A stretch of DNA of 64,000 nt from Dama dama (Eukaryota; Chordata; Mammalia; Artiodactyla; Cervidae), in contig NC_083692.1 in NCBI RefSeq assembly GCF_033118175.1, forward strand, positions 86,767,501-86,831,500, written 5' to 3'. The notes below the pieces were generated by a model. The model was given only the letters and a program-made list of their open reading frames with translations, was not told where the DNA came from and searched no databases. A program made the position numbers and the translations under genes. Numbering within the stretch: position 1 is the stretch's first letter; each line of letters opens with the position of its first letter. Below, piece after piece: positions 36,741 through 48,920 of this stretch.

Positions 36741-38744
36741 CCCCAAATGTAAGGTGTGAGTACAGATTCACCCACAGTCGATGTTCAGCCCTCCCCGCCA
36801 CCCCCAGAGCTATCTGCTTACAAGTCGTAGAGATTCACAAAACACACTAATCATCTGAATCTCAGGTGCATCCAATTTGTTATTCACACTCTCCCATGCC
36901 AGTGAAAAGCCTGGCGCAGACAGATGCACCAGGAACCCTAAATGACAGTTTTGGCCTCCGGAAGTACGATCACTACAGCAAAATCTAGTACAGCCTCCAG
37001 GTGAAATGTCTGGAGCTCCATATGGAGCAGGGAAAATTAACAACAAGATGAAAATCACTGCAGCAGCGGGGAGTCGGAATTTTTGAAAAAAAAAAAATGA
37101 AATTTAAAGATGAAGAAAGAGAAGTAATAAATTAATGGGGTGTGAAAACATTCAAAGCTTTACAATACCAGGGGCACTATTTGCTCAGATTTTTTTTCCT
37201 TTTTTTAACTTCAGGTCATTTTGATGTAATTTATTAACCAAGATCAGGAAATGTAGCCAAAAGAAGATCATTTTTATACATGCAAAAGTACCTTAAATAC
37301 ATGTGTATCCATATTATCTTCACTTTCCTGTAGCATCTTGCTTACCAAATTTTCAAATGTCAGAGCCGACAGAACCCTTGAGAAGTCTCCTTAATGGATT
37401 TACTATTGCCCTGATGCAGGGCACTGTTGTAAAGTTTGAACGAAGGACAACAATTTTTAGCAGGCAATCTCTTTCGTTTCTCCTAAATTACGGTGTCATT
37501 AAACCAACCATTGCCCACCATCATGTTTTTTAAATCAACTGGATTTGGATGTACATGATTAACTACACACAGCTACCACCCGTGTCTGGACCTGGACATT
37601 GCTTCCAAAGAGTATTACAGCTAAACTGTTCAAGAAATTGAGATACTATCTCTTTACCAAATGTTTAAAAACATGATTTTTCATTATGCTATTGCAGAAT
37701 ATGCTTCACAGGCACCCAGAGTTTAATGGCACTGGGGTCAGTGAGAGCTCCAAGGCCTCCAGATCCCCCATAACTCTGCTAAACACATGGTGAGAAAAGC
37801 AAGGGGGCTCCAGGGGAATGGCTTTGTCATCATCTTTCACGGGACAACCCTTCTCATCTACACATAAGGCCTGCCAAGGGCAGAGAAGGTGAGCGAGGAG
37901 AAGGGCTTGGGGCTGAGAGGGAAGAAGGGCAGTGGTTTGAACAGTCAACCAAAATCAGAGTTCACAGAGCCAGTCATTTAGTTTAGTCACCAGCAAGTCT
38001 CAGCTTTCACTGTACCGATTCATCCCCGAGGCAAGGTGCCTTGGAGCCTTGGAGACTCAATCTGGTCACCTCCAGGCTGGAAATAATAGTTCCTGCAGGT
38101 GGGATGTATAGCCTGAGTCACATAACAGCGAGCACTCTGGAGCTCAATGTTGGAAAGGCGCTAGGTGGTTCCGACATCATTGGTCCTCCTACGATGAACT
38201 GTAGTAACAAGACTGGGTAATTATAATGACTTCTAGCCTTTTTTGCCATAGAGCCCTAAACTGCATGCCAATGAGGCGACACAACTTTAAGGCCTAAAGG
38301 AAACTAAAATAGATAGTGCTTTCAAATAACAAATAAAAACCAAGCCCCCCAACAATGAAATTCCTGGAGAATGATTCTTTCAACGACAATCCAGCCCTTT
38401 AACCTTTATGTGGTTCCCAGGCCACTGACTCTTCCGGCTATCTTCCCAGCACCCCTCCCGCATCTGCATCCCCAGCGGGTACACTCCGCGTCACCAGCAG
38501 GAAGAGACGCTGCTAACGACGCTGTCAGCGGCGCTGACGCTGGGCTGGGGGAGGATGAGTCTGGAAGCTGGCCTCTCCTCCCTCCTTCCCTTCTGCTCAC
38601 TTTACGCTCTGCTCCAGCTGCAGCTGGCAGGTTGCGCACACATCTTCTTGCAACCTTTGGTTGACAATTAGAAGTTCTCTTTTGTGCTACAGTCCCACGT
38701 CAGGGCCAGTAGGGTGGCCCTTTGTACTTTCCCAACTGGTTTCA

Positions 38745-38875
38745 CCATAATCTCATCTGATCTGCATGCTTCTAATCAGACAGGCTCATTTTAGAGATGA
38801 GGAAACAGGCCTCAAAGAGTTACAAAGCAAGAATTAAGGCCTGCGGTGACTGGAGCTTATGGTAGAGCTGGGTTC
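38745..38875 (+). repeat. MIR, left part, split by a SINE
   Basis: TCATTTTAGAGATGAGGAAAC and AGAGTTACAAAGCAAGAATT match the MIR 3' half. It resumes after the CHR-2 insertion at 39256-39310, where CTAACCCTAATCTCTGGCTC continues the element. Confidence 0.65.
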
Positions 38876-39255
38876 ATTTTTTTTTTTTTTTTTTTAAGAT
38901 TTATTTCTTTTACTTTTATTTTTTGGCTGCTCTGGGTCTTTGTTGCTGTGAGTGGGCTTTCTCTAGTTGTGGAGAGTGGGGGCTACTCTTTGTTGTGGTG
39001 AACAGGCTTCTCGCTGCGGTGGCTTCTTTGGTTTCGGAGCACGGACTCGAGGCACACGGGCTTCAGCAGCCACACACAAGGACTCAGTGGTTGAGGCTCT
39101 CAGACGCTGGCTCAGTAGAGGCTAAGGGGCTAAGCTGCTTTGGCGCAGGGGCTAAGTTGCTCTACGGTATGTGCAGTCTTCCCAGGGCAGGGGTTAACCT
39201 GTGTCCTCTGCATTGGCAGATGGATTCTTAATGACTACACCACTAGGGAAGCCCC
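38876..39255 (-). mobile_element. CHR-2-type SINE inserted in a MIR
   Basis: T-rich tail on the left, GGCTGCTCTGGGTCTTTGTTG, then the head at right ending GGGAAGCCCC. The 12-bp word AGAGCTGGGTTC flanks it perfectly (38864-38875 and 39256-39267). The 102-codon plus-strand frame here is only the SINE's complement. Confidence 0.95.
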
Positions 39256-39310
39256 AGAGCTGGGTTCTAACCCTAATCTCTGGCTCCTGGTCTAGAGCTC
39301 TTTCAAAGAG
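39256..39310 (+). repeat. MIR, right part
   Basis: Continuation of the MIR interrupted by the CHR-2 insertion, starting with the second copy of the 12-bp duplication. Confidence 0.6.
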
Positions 39311-39639
39311 GCCAGTCTCCTCAGCTTCCCACTAGTGAAGAGAGCTGAGATCTGGTGCCCTGATCTGACTCGGCACCAGCCCTAGGGACAGAAAGGATGC
39401 AAAACTTTGAGATCTTCAGGATATATGAAAATCTTTCCTGTGTTCAAGGAGCCGACTACTGGGTAACAATTAAGATGAGGCAGTCCTTAAGCATGGTAAA
39501 TCAAGATTTGACTCTAGGGCTGCTTTGTAAACTAGTGAATCTCCTATTACTAGATGTGTTCAACGGTTTGCTTTTCAGGGATGTTACAGAGAGGTTTGAT
39601 TCGATGTTGTCTGAGATCCCTTTCTAATCTTGAGAGTTT

Positions 39640-39800
39640 GTGATTCACTCCTGCCCATTATACTCGGGATTCAATGGCCCCAAACTAGCTACAGTACAAC
39701 AGTGAGCAAATCAGCTATCCCGTCTGCCCAATTTGTGAGGGGAAGCTACCTCACAGAGTGGTTGGGGGTTCAAATGAGATAATACGGGCCAAACAGAAGG
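39640..39800 (+). repeat. MIR-like relic
   Basis: GAGCAAATCAGCTATCCCGT, followed by GGTTCAAATGAGATAATACGG, is a degraded MIR. Confidence 0.45.
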
Positions 39801-40539
39801 TATTATTTCATAATCTAGTCCTTGCGATACTATAAAAATGTTTATTTTTCTTCATGTGTTTTATCTGGAGGCAAAAGGTAAGGGTGGAAAAGGAATTTAT
39901 AAAGAATCCTTTCTTAATCCTCAGTATATAGTACAAAGCCTGAAATAAATGGCAAGTCCATCAAAAGTCATTACTGATGCCAACAATGAAGTGCACAAAC
40001 TTCTGCTGAAAGACCTCAGAAACAGACCTGATGGCATCAAAGCTACTTCTATTATTTCAAAGACCCAATTTGGTGACAATACTCTATCATGATCCAAGAA
40101 TTATAGTTTTCCCCTCACTCTGGTGTAACAGTGATTGCTAACTAGGGAGTGCAGCACATTTGAGTTTTCCATTTCCACTTGACTGATCCAATAAACATAC
40201 ACTTAACACATTCCCGAAAACATTCAATACTGGGAAGGTAGACAGCCTCTGCCCAAATTCGACCAGTCTTTCAAAGCTTCATTTGTCAAATGCAAAGGCA
40301 ATCGTTTCTTAGACTTCTCACTTAACCAAATTTCACTGATTAAATACTCTAAGCATTAGGAATCTCAAGAATACAGCTATATTCTCAAACTTTGGTATTT
40401 TTTTCTAGATGGCTTACAAGCTTTCTACCAAGACTTGTTTGAGATGTTAAGTTGTATAGTGCCTCTTCATTTACAAAATGAGGGGATCGCATAAATTGGC
40501 CAAACAGTGAATTGTTTAAAAATTACTGACAGAATAAGA

Positions 40540-41040
40540 GGCTTACCAAGATAAATATTCTAATGAGCTATAAATCCTGAAAATGTGATTTTAATTTGAT
40601 GGGCTACCTAGAGCTAAGCAGCAAGGCTGTATACACTAAAATGTCACTAAATTCGAGCATGCATGCCAAGTGATTACATTTCAGATCTCTTTAAGGAAAA
40701 GATAATGTTTAAACAAACAATCCTACACATTTGAAAGGTGAGACCGACACTCCTGAACCTAACAACTTGGACAATTTCTCCTCCATTTATCTGATGGCTT
40801 TAACTGTAAAAGAAAAAGGATACAGAAGAGACATTTCAGCGTGTGAAGGGGCTTTAAATGTTCACATGGGTATCAGGAGAATTTGTTTAAAACTGCTTGT
40901 AAAGATGGGAGAGAGAATGAGCCCCATCCTATTATTCAATAACCATGTTTGTGATGCATCTGCATAATCTAACCATGCATAAATTAGTATGTGTAATACA
41001 ACACTTATTTGCATAATAATAGCAAGTTAATAGATGCTTA
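40540..41040. promoter_or_regulatory. Candidate conserved noncoding element
   Basis: Unique AT-rich sequence with octamer-like TTTGCATAATAA, repeated ATGCAT-type words, and TTTAATTTGATGG. No repeat is recognised. The 78-codon plus-strand frame inside it has no recognisable product. Confidence 0.22.
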
Positions 41041-41826
41041 AAGAGCAGAGACCAACACCACCTTTAAATCAGACATGCCTCCAGGCACTTTGGCCTGTAC
41101 AGACCAAGATGCCAGAAAAACAGTGAGCATCAACCAGAGGAAAACAGTCAAACCATTCATTTTTCATCCCTCTAGACATTTCACTTCTTTCTCCCCACAC
41201 ATTGGGGAACCATTTTCAAGCCACAGAATAGCTTAACATTTTAAGTGCTAACACCCTTCTACAATAAAAATCTTAAAGAAATTACCACAGAGATTATCAT
41301 CAGCAATGGCAACATAACGGACAGTTTATTTTCTTAGAAATGTAAATAGAAAGGAAAAAAAAAAAAAGCTCAAAATCATATCCATGTAAAAGTAGGGGTC
41401 CACCTATTTGCTTAGCAAAAATAATGACCTAGATCAGATACTTTTACCCTTCACCTCCATCCTTTAATTCAAATAACTAATTGAATCCAAAAACTGAAAC
41501 ATTGTATCAAGAAAAGGCTTTGCCTCTCTTCCAACCTCTGTATGAGCACATGGTGCTGGGCTGGGATGAGGAAAACATCACCAATGTCACACAAAGGAAG
41601 AGCACGGTGATGGCTTCCCACCTTTAACAAAGAGGAAAAAAAATCTGGAGTTTAAAAAAAATAAAAAATCAATAGAGACTTCTAAATGACTCCTTTAAGA
41701 TATCACTTTTCAATTTAACAGGACAGATTTATTTGTATGTGGCTCAAATGTTCACAATTGCTCCCTGTACCTTCATACATAGGAATGAATGTCACAGTGG
41801 CAAACGGCAGTAATGAACAATCTTAC

Positions 41827-41856
41827 CTGAGGATATGGAAACCTCCCAAGAGCAAG
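41827..41856 (-). CDS. MAP2K5: MAP2K5 30-nt microexon, LALGRFPYPQ (probable cassette)
   Basis: Ten codons on the minus strand read LALGRFPYPQ, the start of subdomain X after helix F. The acceptor is TTTCCTTTCCCAG and the donor is CAG/GTAAGA, both strong, and both ends are phase 0, so skipping removes exactly ten residues and keeps the frame. Counting back from the C terminus puts these at about residues 349-358. As I recall, this is the block present in one known MEK5 isoform (448 aa) and absent from another (438 aa); that identification is from memory. The exon is isolated, with 21.9 kb of intron before it and 19.7 kb after. A TGCATGCA motif lies 36 nt upstream of the acceptor. Confidence 0.95.
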
Positions 41857-41892
41857 CTGGGAAAGGAAATAATATTTGTCTAGTTATAGATT

Positions 41893-41900
41893 TGCATGCA
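41893..41900 (-). promoter_or_regulatory. TGCATGCA (RBFOX-type) motif upstream of the 30-nt exon
   Basis: A palindromic TGCATGCA lies 36 nt upstream of the acceptor of the 30-nt cassette exon, near where the branch site and pyrimidine tract are expected. RBFOX bound upstream of an exon generally favours skipping. The motif is seen; the function is inferred. Confidence 0.4.
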
Positions 41901-42719
41901 GGGCAGATCTCCTTAAGACAGACAAGTACTAAATTTCAGAATTGTATCCAGCAAAAATAAAAATCTCACAACCTCAAACACACAAACTAAATTATTGTTG
42001 TAATTACACTGAAGAGTTGTATTTAGAATGAACATTTACATTGGACAACACTGTATTCCCTGATAAAATATTCTAATTTTAACAACTAAACACTATCCTT
42101 ATGTCGTTTCTCTTAGGAATATTTTCAGCTGTACAGGCATTATTCACATTTACAAGTGTACAACAGCTTCTTCTAGACAGAGACATAAAATCATAGGAGA
42201 CTGTTTCTTTTCTCTTGTAAAAATGGTAACATTTAATTGATCCTAGCCGATTGTTCTGTAGAATTGTCAGTTATAAGAATTATTAAGAAGAGTTGCAGGA
42301 AATGGGCCATATGAAACAGGAAATTTTGCCACTATTTTCATTTTTTTCCCCATCCATTCATAGTTAAAAGGAAAGAGCTATTACTAGTGGGAAAATGGCA
42401 TTTTGAGATGGTGGAGCTGGAACAATAGGTCTGAAATTTGGAAAATGAATCCTTAGAGCTTCCAATTTTGCTTGATTTGTAAACTGCTATGTGTTTCTAC
42501 ACCACTCACTTAACTTTGGTCTTTGAATTCTCACCTGTGGAAACAAAATGACTCAACCAGGAACAGGATTAATACACAGTGATACGATCAAATTTACCAA
42601 ACATAGTATAAGACTATACTATTTTATTTAAAGAAAATAGTGGCTAAATTTTGCAACTTCATAATGTGGCCCATCTTCAAGCTCGAAATCCTTTATATGT
42701 ATTTGTAACTATTTAAAAG

Positions 42720-42900
42720 TAGAATTGCTACAACAGGAACTTTGAAGCTGGAATGGATCCAAGAAACATCAATCCATTTTCCAGACTAGAACCCCAGAGT
42801 CCCACTGAAGACATTTCCACGTGGTTAATAAGTGTGGGGATTGACCCCAAGACTTGCAACCTGATCCAGGATTCTTTCCAATGTAATTATACTACCTTTC
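42720..42900 (+). repeat. MIR-like relic
   Basis: TTTTCCAGACTAGAACCCCAG, then GGATTGACCCCAAGACTTGC and CAGGATTCTTTCCA, follow a degraded MIR 3' half. Confidence 0.4.
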
Positions 42901-44068
42901 TATAACTTGAGAAGTTGTATATTTATTTCAAAGACACTGACACTGCTCAAACATTTTTGAACTCCTCTTTAGAAACTATGTTTAGAATCATTTCAAGTAA
43001 CAGAAGAATGACTTCATTTTATTAGAACTGCATCTTATCCTGAACTTAAAATTATACCCCTCTGCTTTTTGATCATGTAAATTATTTGTTGGCTAAGGTT
43101 TGAATGGCCTTAGTCAACAAAACCCAAAGCCAACTTCAAAAAATAAATATTTTGTTCCTTAGTAAGCATAGACGGGAAGGTGCTGAGGTTAATTTTTAAA
43201 GTTCTAAAACCAGTGCGTGCTTCAGCAACGTAATAGGAATAAACCTATTGACCTATATGACCAATAAAACCAATAAACCTATATGACCACAAAAGGTGAC
43301 TACTTGGAAAGGGTCAACACTCATTTGGATGTATATATATATATATATATGTTTTGGAATATTTGGTAAGTTTTGTTACCTTGCATTCATTTCTTATACA
43401 TTCAAAGTTCTTGGATTTTCAAGATATAAAGTTACAAGATCATTGTTTCATCTGGTGGACATTGTTAATCCATTCAAGTATAAAGTGAAGGAAAAAGAGT
43501 GTGAATGTTAAACTCCTTTTCACAGTTTTGCACGATTATGTCTGTCTATATACTGCTAACAGTTAGGAAGGGAAGTGACTCAGCTCTCCACTGCCTCCAC
43601 TGTACCCCCCACCCAACACTGACCATTGATTTGACTTACATTTTGTAAATACAGTGTGTTTCTGGCCAATGAGAATGTGTACATTGTTTCAGGAGGAGCC
43701 ACTCTGGTCTTCTGTGGCAGAAATGGGTGGGCTAGGCATTTGCCCCATCTGTACTGAACTGACAGGCAGTGACTGCTCACCAAAGGCTGTCACCTATCAC
43801 CACACCCATCTGCAGATTATGAGCTTTGCACACTCTTTCATTTGGATTTTAAAAAGTAGCAAGAGGAGGGTCTCTCATCTGAAAAAGCTGACAGCTTAAC
43901 AACTACTAGAAAACATTTAGAACATTCTATCTGAAGTCCTTCCACAGGTGCTGCACCACCCCTGGTATATGCTGAACATGTTAATAGGGCCTACGGAAAA
44001 CTTCTGTCCACCCGGCTTACAGCAGAAGCAGCTTGCCCACCATACATACAGCTAAGGTCTAGACTAGC

Positions 44069-44090
44069 TGGCCAGTGTCAACACTGGCCA
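44069..44090. other. Near-perfect short palindrome
   Basis: TGGCCAGTGT and ACACTGGCCA are exact inverted copies separated by two bases (CA), giving a 22-bp dyad. No known binding site is assigned. Confidence 0.8.
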
Positions 44091-47000
44091 ATGGTTCTTG
44101 CAGATAAAAGAACTAAGCAATGATAAATGGAAGGCTTTAAAAAAATGGGATAAGATGAAAAATGTGAACTTTTCCCACTTCCACACAAAACCTCAAATTC
44201 TCAAGACATCACTGTCCTATGGAGAGGTGAGACTATAGCTGACTTAGGCACGTGCATGCATCAACTTGGCTCCCTTCTCATGAGTGATAAAAGGTAATGA
44301 GGCTGGCTGATGTCATTGATTTACTCTGTCAGAGACCTCCATGCAAGAGAACAGAGAGAAAATTCAGCTGGGAGCCTCTGTACCAGCCTGCTTGGGAACA
44401 GGTGGCAGTGCTTGAACAAGCAAACTCATCATCCTTGGGACTGGCTCTACTTGTGTGTACTTTCCTGATATCCTGTGGAAACTCAGTTTTACTTTTCAAC
44501 TACATTCCTGGAAAGACTGTTTCTAAGGCTTCTTGCAGATCTGACCTCTTCTGAATCAGAGGGCAGAGAATGGTTCCTACTTCTTGACCAGAGATGCACA
44601 ACAATCATTTCCTCCTTCACAGTGTTGCCACTGGGTTGTTCCAGTGGCAAGCCAAGGATTCTAATTCCACGTCAGTGACAACTGGCCGCGGCATTGTAAG
44701 GGTGGCACCAAAAGCAGTCATTCTAAGACTCTGGGAGAAGGAGCTGCCTTCCACATAAGTCTCTGTCTGTTTAGGTTTAATGCAGCTGCAGTGTTTATAT
44801 TCTGTACTATTTGTCTTGTGACAAAACAGAAGGAAATATACAGCCAGGCCCTAGAACCTTTTTATCAAGTTCAATTAGGAGAAGGTAAAAAAGGAAAAGG
44901 ACTCTTAGCAGATAGGTTGAGGCTGTCAAAACTCAAAATAAACACTGAAACGTTATGGGGAAGAGGGAGCACATATGCTATGAGTGACTATTTCAGAGAC
45001 AGACAGACCTGGGGCCATTCTGTATCTTTTACCCCTACTGGTCTATTAATCTACTTGCATTTCCCCAGTTTTTATTGTCAAGGTATTATAAATTAGGAAA
45101 CTTACAAAAGAGAGTATGTAATCTTCTCTGAAATGGCCTGCAGATATGTCACTGTACTAAATGTGTTTCAGATTTAATGAAGCTTTAATGTCCTTTTTAA
45201 TTTTGCTGTTTCTGTATCACCAGGGGTCGGGCAAGGCAATCAGCACTCAAGAGGGTGGTTTGGTTTAAAACTAGGAAAAAACTCATTTGCTTATGAGTTG
45301 CACTGTATTTTCTTAATTAAATTTACTGAGTAAAATGGTTTAAGTTCAGCCAACCAATGACCTTTGTATGTAGATTTAGATTTATAAGTAGGTTAACAGT
45401 TAAAGAAGAAAAAAAAAAAAGAATCACAACAAAGCAAACAGATTAGGGCTAAGCCAATAGCAGTCACTGCTCTCTTTATCATCTTTACAAAAGAAGCATT
45501 TAAATTTAGGCAGCTTAAGTCCAGTTAAAAAAAAGTATATTGAAAAATGTGGATCCACGTATGTGCCAGCAACGCATCAGATGACTCGAACATCCTTCTC
45601 ATTCCCAGGAGGGGAACAGCTCATATTATAAAAGATTTGGAAAAGCTTTATTTTGGAGGAGTGGAGGCAGAGATGGGGGAGGGACAGGATTCTATTTAAC
45701 ATTAAATTTAAAAAGTGCATTTTAATTCTAAATACTTAAGATTCAGTAAACTGCTAAACACTCTGAAAACATTTACCAGTTAGGAATACACTTAAATAAC
45801 AGTAAACTACTAACATTTCACTGTAAAACTAGTACTGTTCCTTAACGTCATCTTACTGACCTTTTAATTTGTCCATAATCTATGAAATACTACTGAGTTA
45901 GCATTATTTGAATAAGTTGGATTTTATGATTTAAATAATCAATATATGTGTGGGTGTGATTATAACAATTGCCAGATACATAACAACTGCATGATAGAAA
46001 CTTTTGCATTTCAACAAAAAATCAGGGCAGAAGATATTTATTCACAAAGCAACAACAATGGCTTCTGTTAACAGGAAAGATCATTACTGTCATGAAGTCA
46101 TAAAGGATAAAGAGAAAACATACACTATAGCCAGAAAGCCAGTGTAGGACATAAACTCAGGATATGTTTTTGGTGACCAACTTTCCAACTTAGAATATCA
46201 ACAGTGGGGGAGTTGTTTTAAATTTACAGTTATGTTAAAGAGCACTGGAGTTTTACAGATTGCTAATTTAGACATATTCTATGTTTCTCAACAAAACAGC
46301 AAATTGAAAATAAGTGTTTTCAACACAGCCAGTGATGTAGCTGAAGGAGGACTTTATAGTCTGAAATATTCTAAAATCTGTGAATTACCTGTGCACATCT
46401 TACACAGTTAAATTTCCACATAAGGATTTTGCCTTTAGTTGCCTTTAGACCATACACTGCAGTTAAACCCTCATTTTACAGGATCATAGCAGCCACTTTG
46501 GAACATTCAGACACAGGGAAACTTAAAAAAAAATCAGACTTAAGTATTGGATTACATAAAATTCCCTAGGTGAGATTTCATCCCAAGACCAATTTACACA
46601 GTCCTAGAGAGAGAGCTTAAATCATCTGAAACTATGCTGGCAAAGGACCATAATAAATATTAAATACCTCAAAACCTACCCTAAGATTTTACTTTTCCTC
46701 CCATGTATCAATTTCACTGTCCTCTTACTGAATGGTTTAAAAACAATCCGAAGGATATAACAGCAATTTACCAGTGCTAAAGTGCTTGGGAGGTTAAAGT
46801 GACAACAAAGAACGCAGAAACACAAAGCATCTTGAAGCAGGGTTTCAATTAAATGTGGAGGATTTACTAATACAGTATACCAAAAAAAAAAAAGAGTTAC
46901 AAATTAATTTAATCTTCTGCCTATAGTTTGCAGCTGCACTCCAAAGTGTCTAGGGCTTAAGAACAAAGCCTTGAAGGGCCTCGGAGTGAGGAAAGCTTCA

Positions 47001-47318
47001 ATTTTTAATGTATAACGCCATTAGCTGATAACTTGTGGAATCTGCAACCCCTGCGGAGGGGCATAAGTGCGAGTAACAGAGACTGATGAAGTGACATATC
47101 TGTTCATGTCTAGAACTATGAGGAAGAGGGTTATTACTAACACTATCAGGCCCAACAGAAATATGCCCTAATAACCTTTGGGACCCTCCACGTTATCAGT
47201 TCTCACTACATCAAATATATTAAAATCAAAACCTAATTCCCTTTAATTAAAGACAATTAGTTTGTTTTACTATTATTGTTTTAACTTGTATGACATTATA
47301 ATACATTGCAAATTAAAG

Positions 47319-47350
47319 ATGGAATAACAAATGGAATAACAAATGGAATG
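47319..47350. repeat. 12-bp tandem repeat
   Basis: ATGGAATAACAA occurs twice in perfect tandem, followed by a partial third copy (ATGGAATGAAAA). Confidence 0.85.
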
Positions 47351-47579
47351 AAAACATCAAACTGTGAATACTTCTCCACCCATGTTTGGTGAAATGGACT
47401 TATGACTGGCGTCTATTTCAGGAAATTCAAGAACAACCATCACTAAACATTGAAAAGTGGTGTAGAAACAATTCACCCTAAAAAGAACACAGTGGGACCA
47501 TGCATATGCTTTCCCTATTCAATTTATACTTTTCACATAATGCTTTCCTATCATTCCAAGGATTTCTTTAACACAAACA

Positions 47580-47680
47580 GAATTATGGCTCAATGGAGGC
47601 ATAAGAAGCTTAATTAATTTGCCCAAGGTCATACTGGAGGTTGGTGGCAAAGCTTGTTAAATTACTGGGAATTCTGGACT
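47580..47680 (+). repeat. MIR fragment
   Basis: TTGCCCAAGGTCATACTGGAG with GTGGCAAAGC is the MIR 3' signature. Confidence 0.5.
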
Positions 47681-48409
47681 CTACAGATGTTTTGGCAATG
47701 GCAAAGGTCCCTGGTTGGCAAAGGCCCCATGAGACTCCCAGTGCAGTAGGTGAACCACAGCAAACAGCTCCTGACGCCTGTTCAAAAAGTGCCAAGTGCT
47801 CTGGAGGGCTCACAAATAATGTTTCCTTTGTGTAGAAAGAGCCTAACTGTGAGGTTCCCATCAGGAGTGCTTCTTAACATGTCCCAATATTTTAAAAGGA
47901 ATGACTCATCCTCACCAGAGCCCACTGATAGAAAGTAAATTTGTTTTAACTTAAGGATCCCAAACACAGCAGCACAAAGAAATAAATCAAATGTTTATCC
48001 ATCATTCAGAAGGTCCTGCATTCTATTCCACTGATTACCAGTAATAATGGAGAAAAGATAGCATTACAAATAAATGTTTCTAATTCAGTAGATTTTTTTT
48101 TCTTTTTAAATTAGAAATGGGTTTATAACAGTGGACACTTAAATGGGGCCAGGGCAACAGTAATTCACAAGTACAATATCTTAATGCTGTTCCTTTAATT
48201 GCTATATTTGTTTTACTGTAAAAAATGATTGCTTGCTGTAGTCTAACCATGAATGCTGAAAAGCATGATACATTGAGGTCTCAACCTGGGCAAACTGTAC
48301 CTAAACTTACACTTTATTGCAGCTTAGTTCACAATCTTCACCTAATATAGGGTTATATCCCAGTGCAGCAGGAGGATAAATCATCCTGGAATATTACTCT
48401 GGCAAAGTT

Positions 48410-48610
48410 TAGCTGTGACTGGAGCATATGTGCTTTCGAGCCACTGAAGCAGAGGCCCATAAAATACACTAATTACTGGAAGTTATGGTCACTGAGTGAT
48501 TGATAGCGCTCTGCAAGGCAACTTCCTCATTTTCAGCTCTTCTGACGGGGCTCATCCGCCACATAGCAATTATTAATTCATGACCCACCCCTCAGGCACT
48601 AGTACCTTTA
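48410..48610. promoter_or_regulatory. Candidate conserved noncoding element
   Basis: A repeat-free segment with GAGTGATTGATAGCG (PBX/HOX-like), ACTAATTACTGG and GCAATTATTAATTCATGA (homeodomain cores). It lies in an ~8-kb tract with few transposons. Confidence 0.25.
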
Positions 48611-48844
48611 CTTCTAATTCTCCTGCTACCAAACTACTGCTGCAGCTGGACACTGTCTTTCTTCATTCTGATGGCTGGGTAAGGATGATAAAAAGTAGAT
48701 TTCATGCTAAATGCTATTGTTTTGAATCTTTAAATGTTCCTTGGTCTTTCTAACCTTGCTGTCCTAAAACACATAATACTCCTCCTTCTCCCATAATACT
48801 ATTTTACTTGTGTCATTTTCTTTCCTTTTCCCTTATAAAAAGTT

Positions 48845-48920
48845 TGTGTGTGTCTCTGCATATATATGTATATATGAATATGTGTGTGTGATATATACAC
48901 ACATATATAAACACACATAC
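48845..48920. repeat. Alternating TG/TA purine-pyrimidine tract with hairpin
   Basis: Mixed GT, TA and CA dinucleotide runs. ATATGTGTGT (48878-48887) and its exact complement (48897-48906) flank a 9-base loop. Confidence 0.8.

Larger units (their letters stand above)
22120..41826 (-). other. MAP2K5: MAP2K5 intron of 19.7 kb
   Basis: Intron between the 30-nt and 27-nt exons. It holds MIR relics, a Tigger-like element, a Bov-tA at 26.9 kb, two CR1-like pieces at 28.4-29.9 kb, a CHR SINE at 30.8 kb, adjacent Bov-tA and CHR-2 copies at 33.1-33.7 kb, an L2, and a CHR-2 nested in a MIR at 38.9 kb. Stretches 22500-23080, 24070-26390, 27090-28390, 34300-38740 and 39800-41800 carry no repeat I can name. 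The last two look like long-standing unique sequence with candidate regulatory motifs. Confidence 0.85.

Noticed and set aside
38923..39231. 102-codon plus-strand open frame
   Set aside because: It lies entirely inside a reverse-oriented CHR-2 SINE, and the residues are the translated complement of the SINE.
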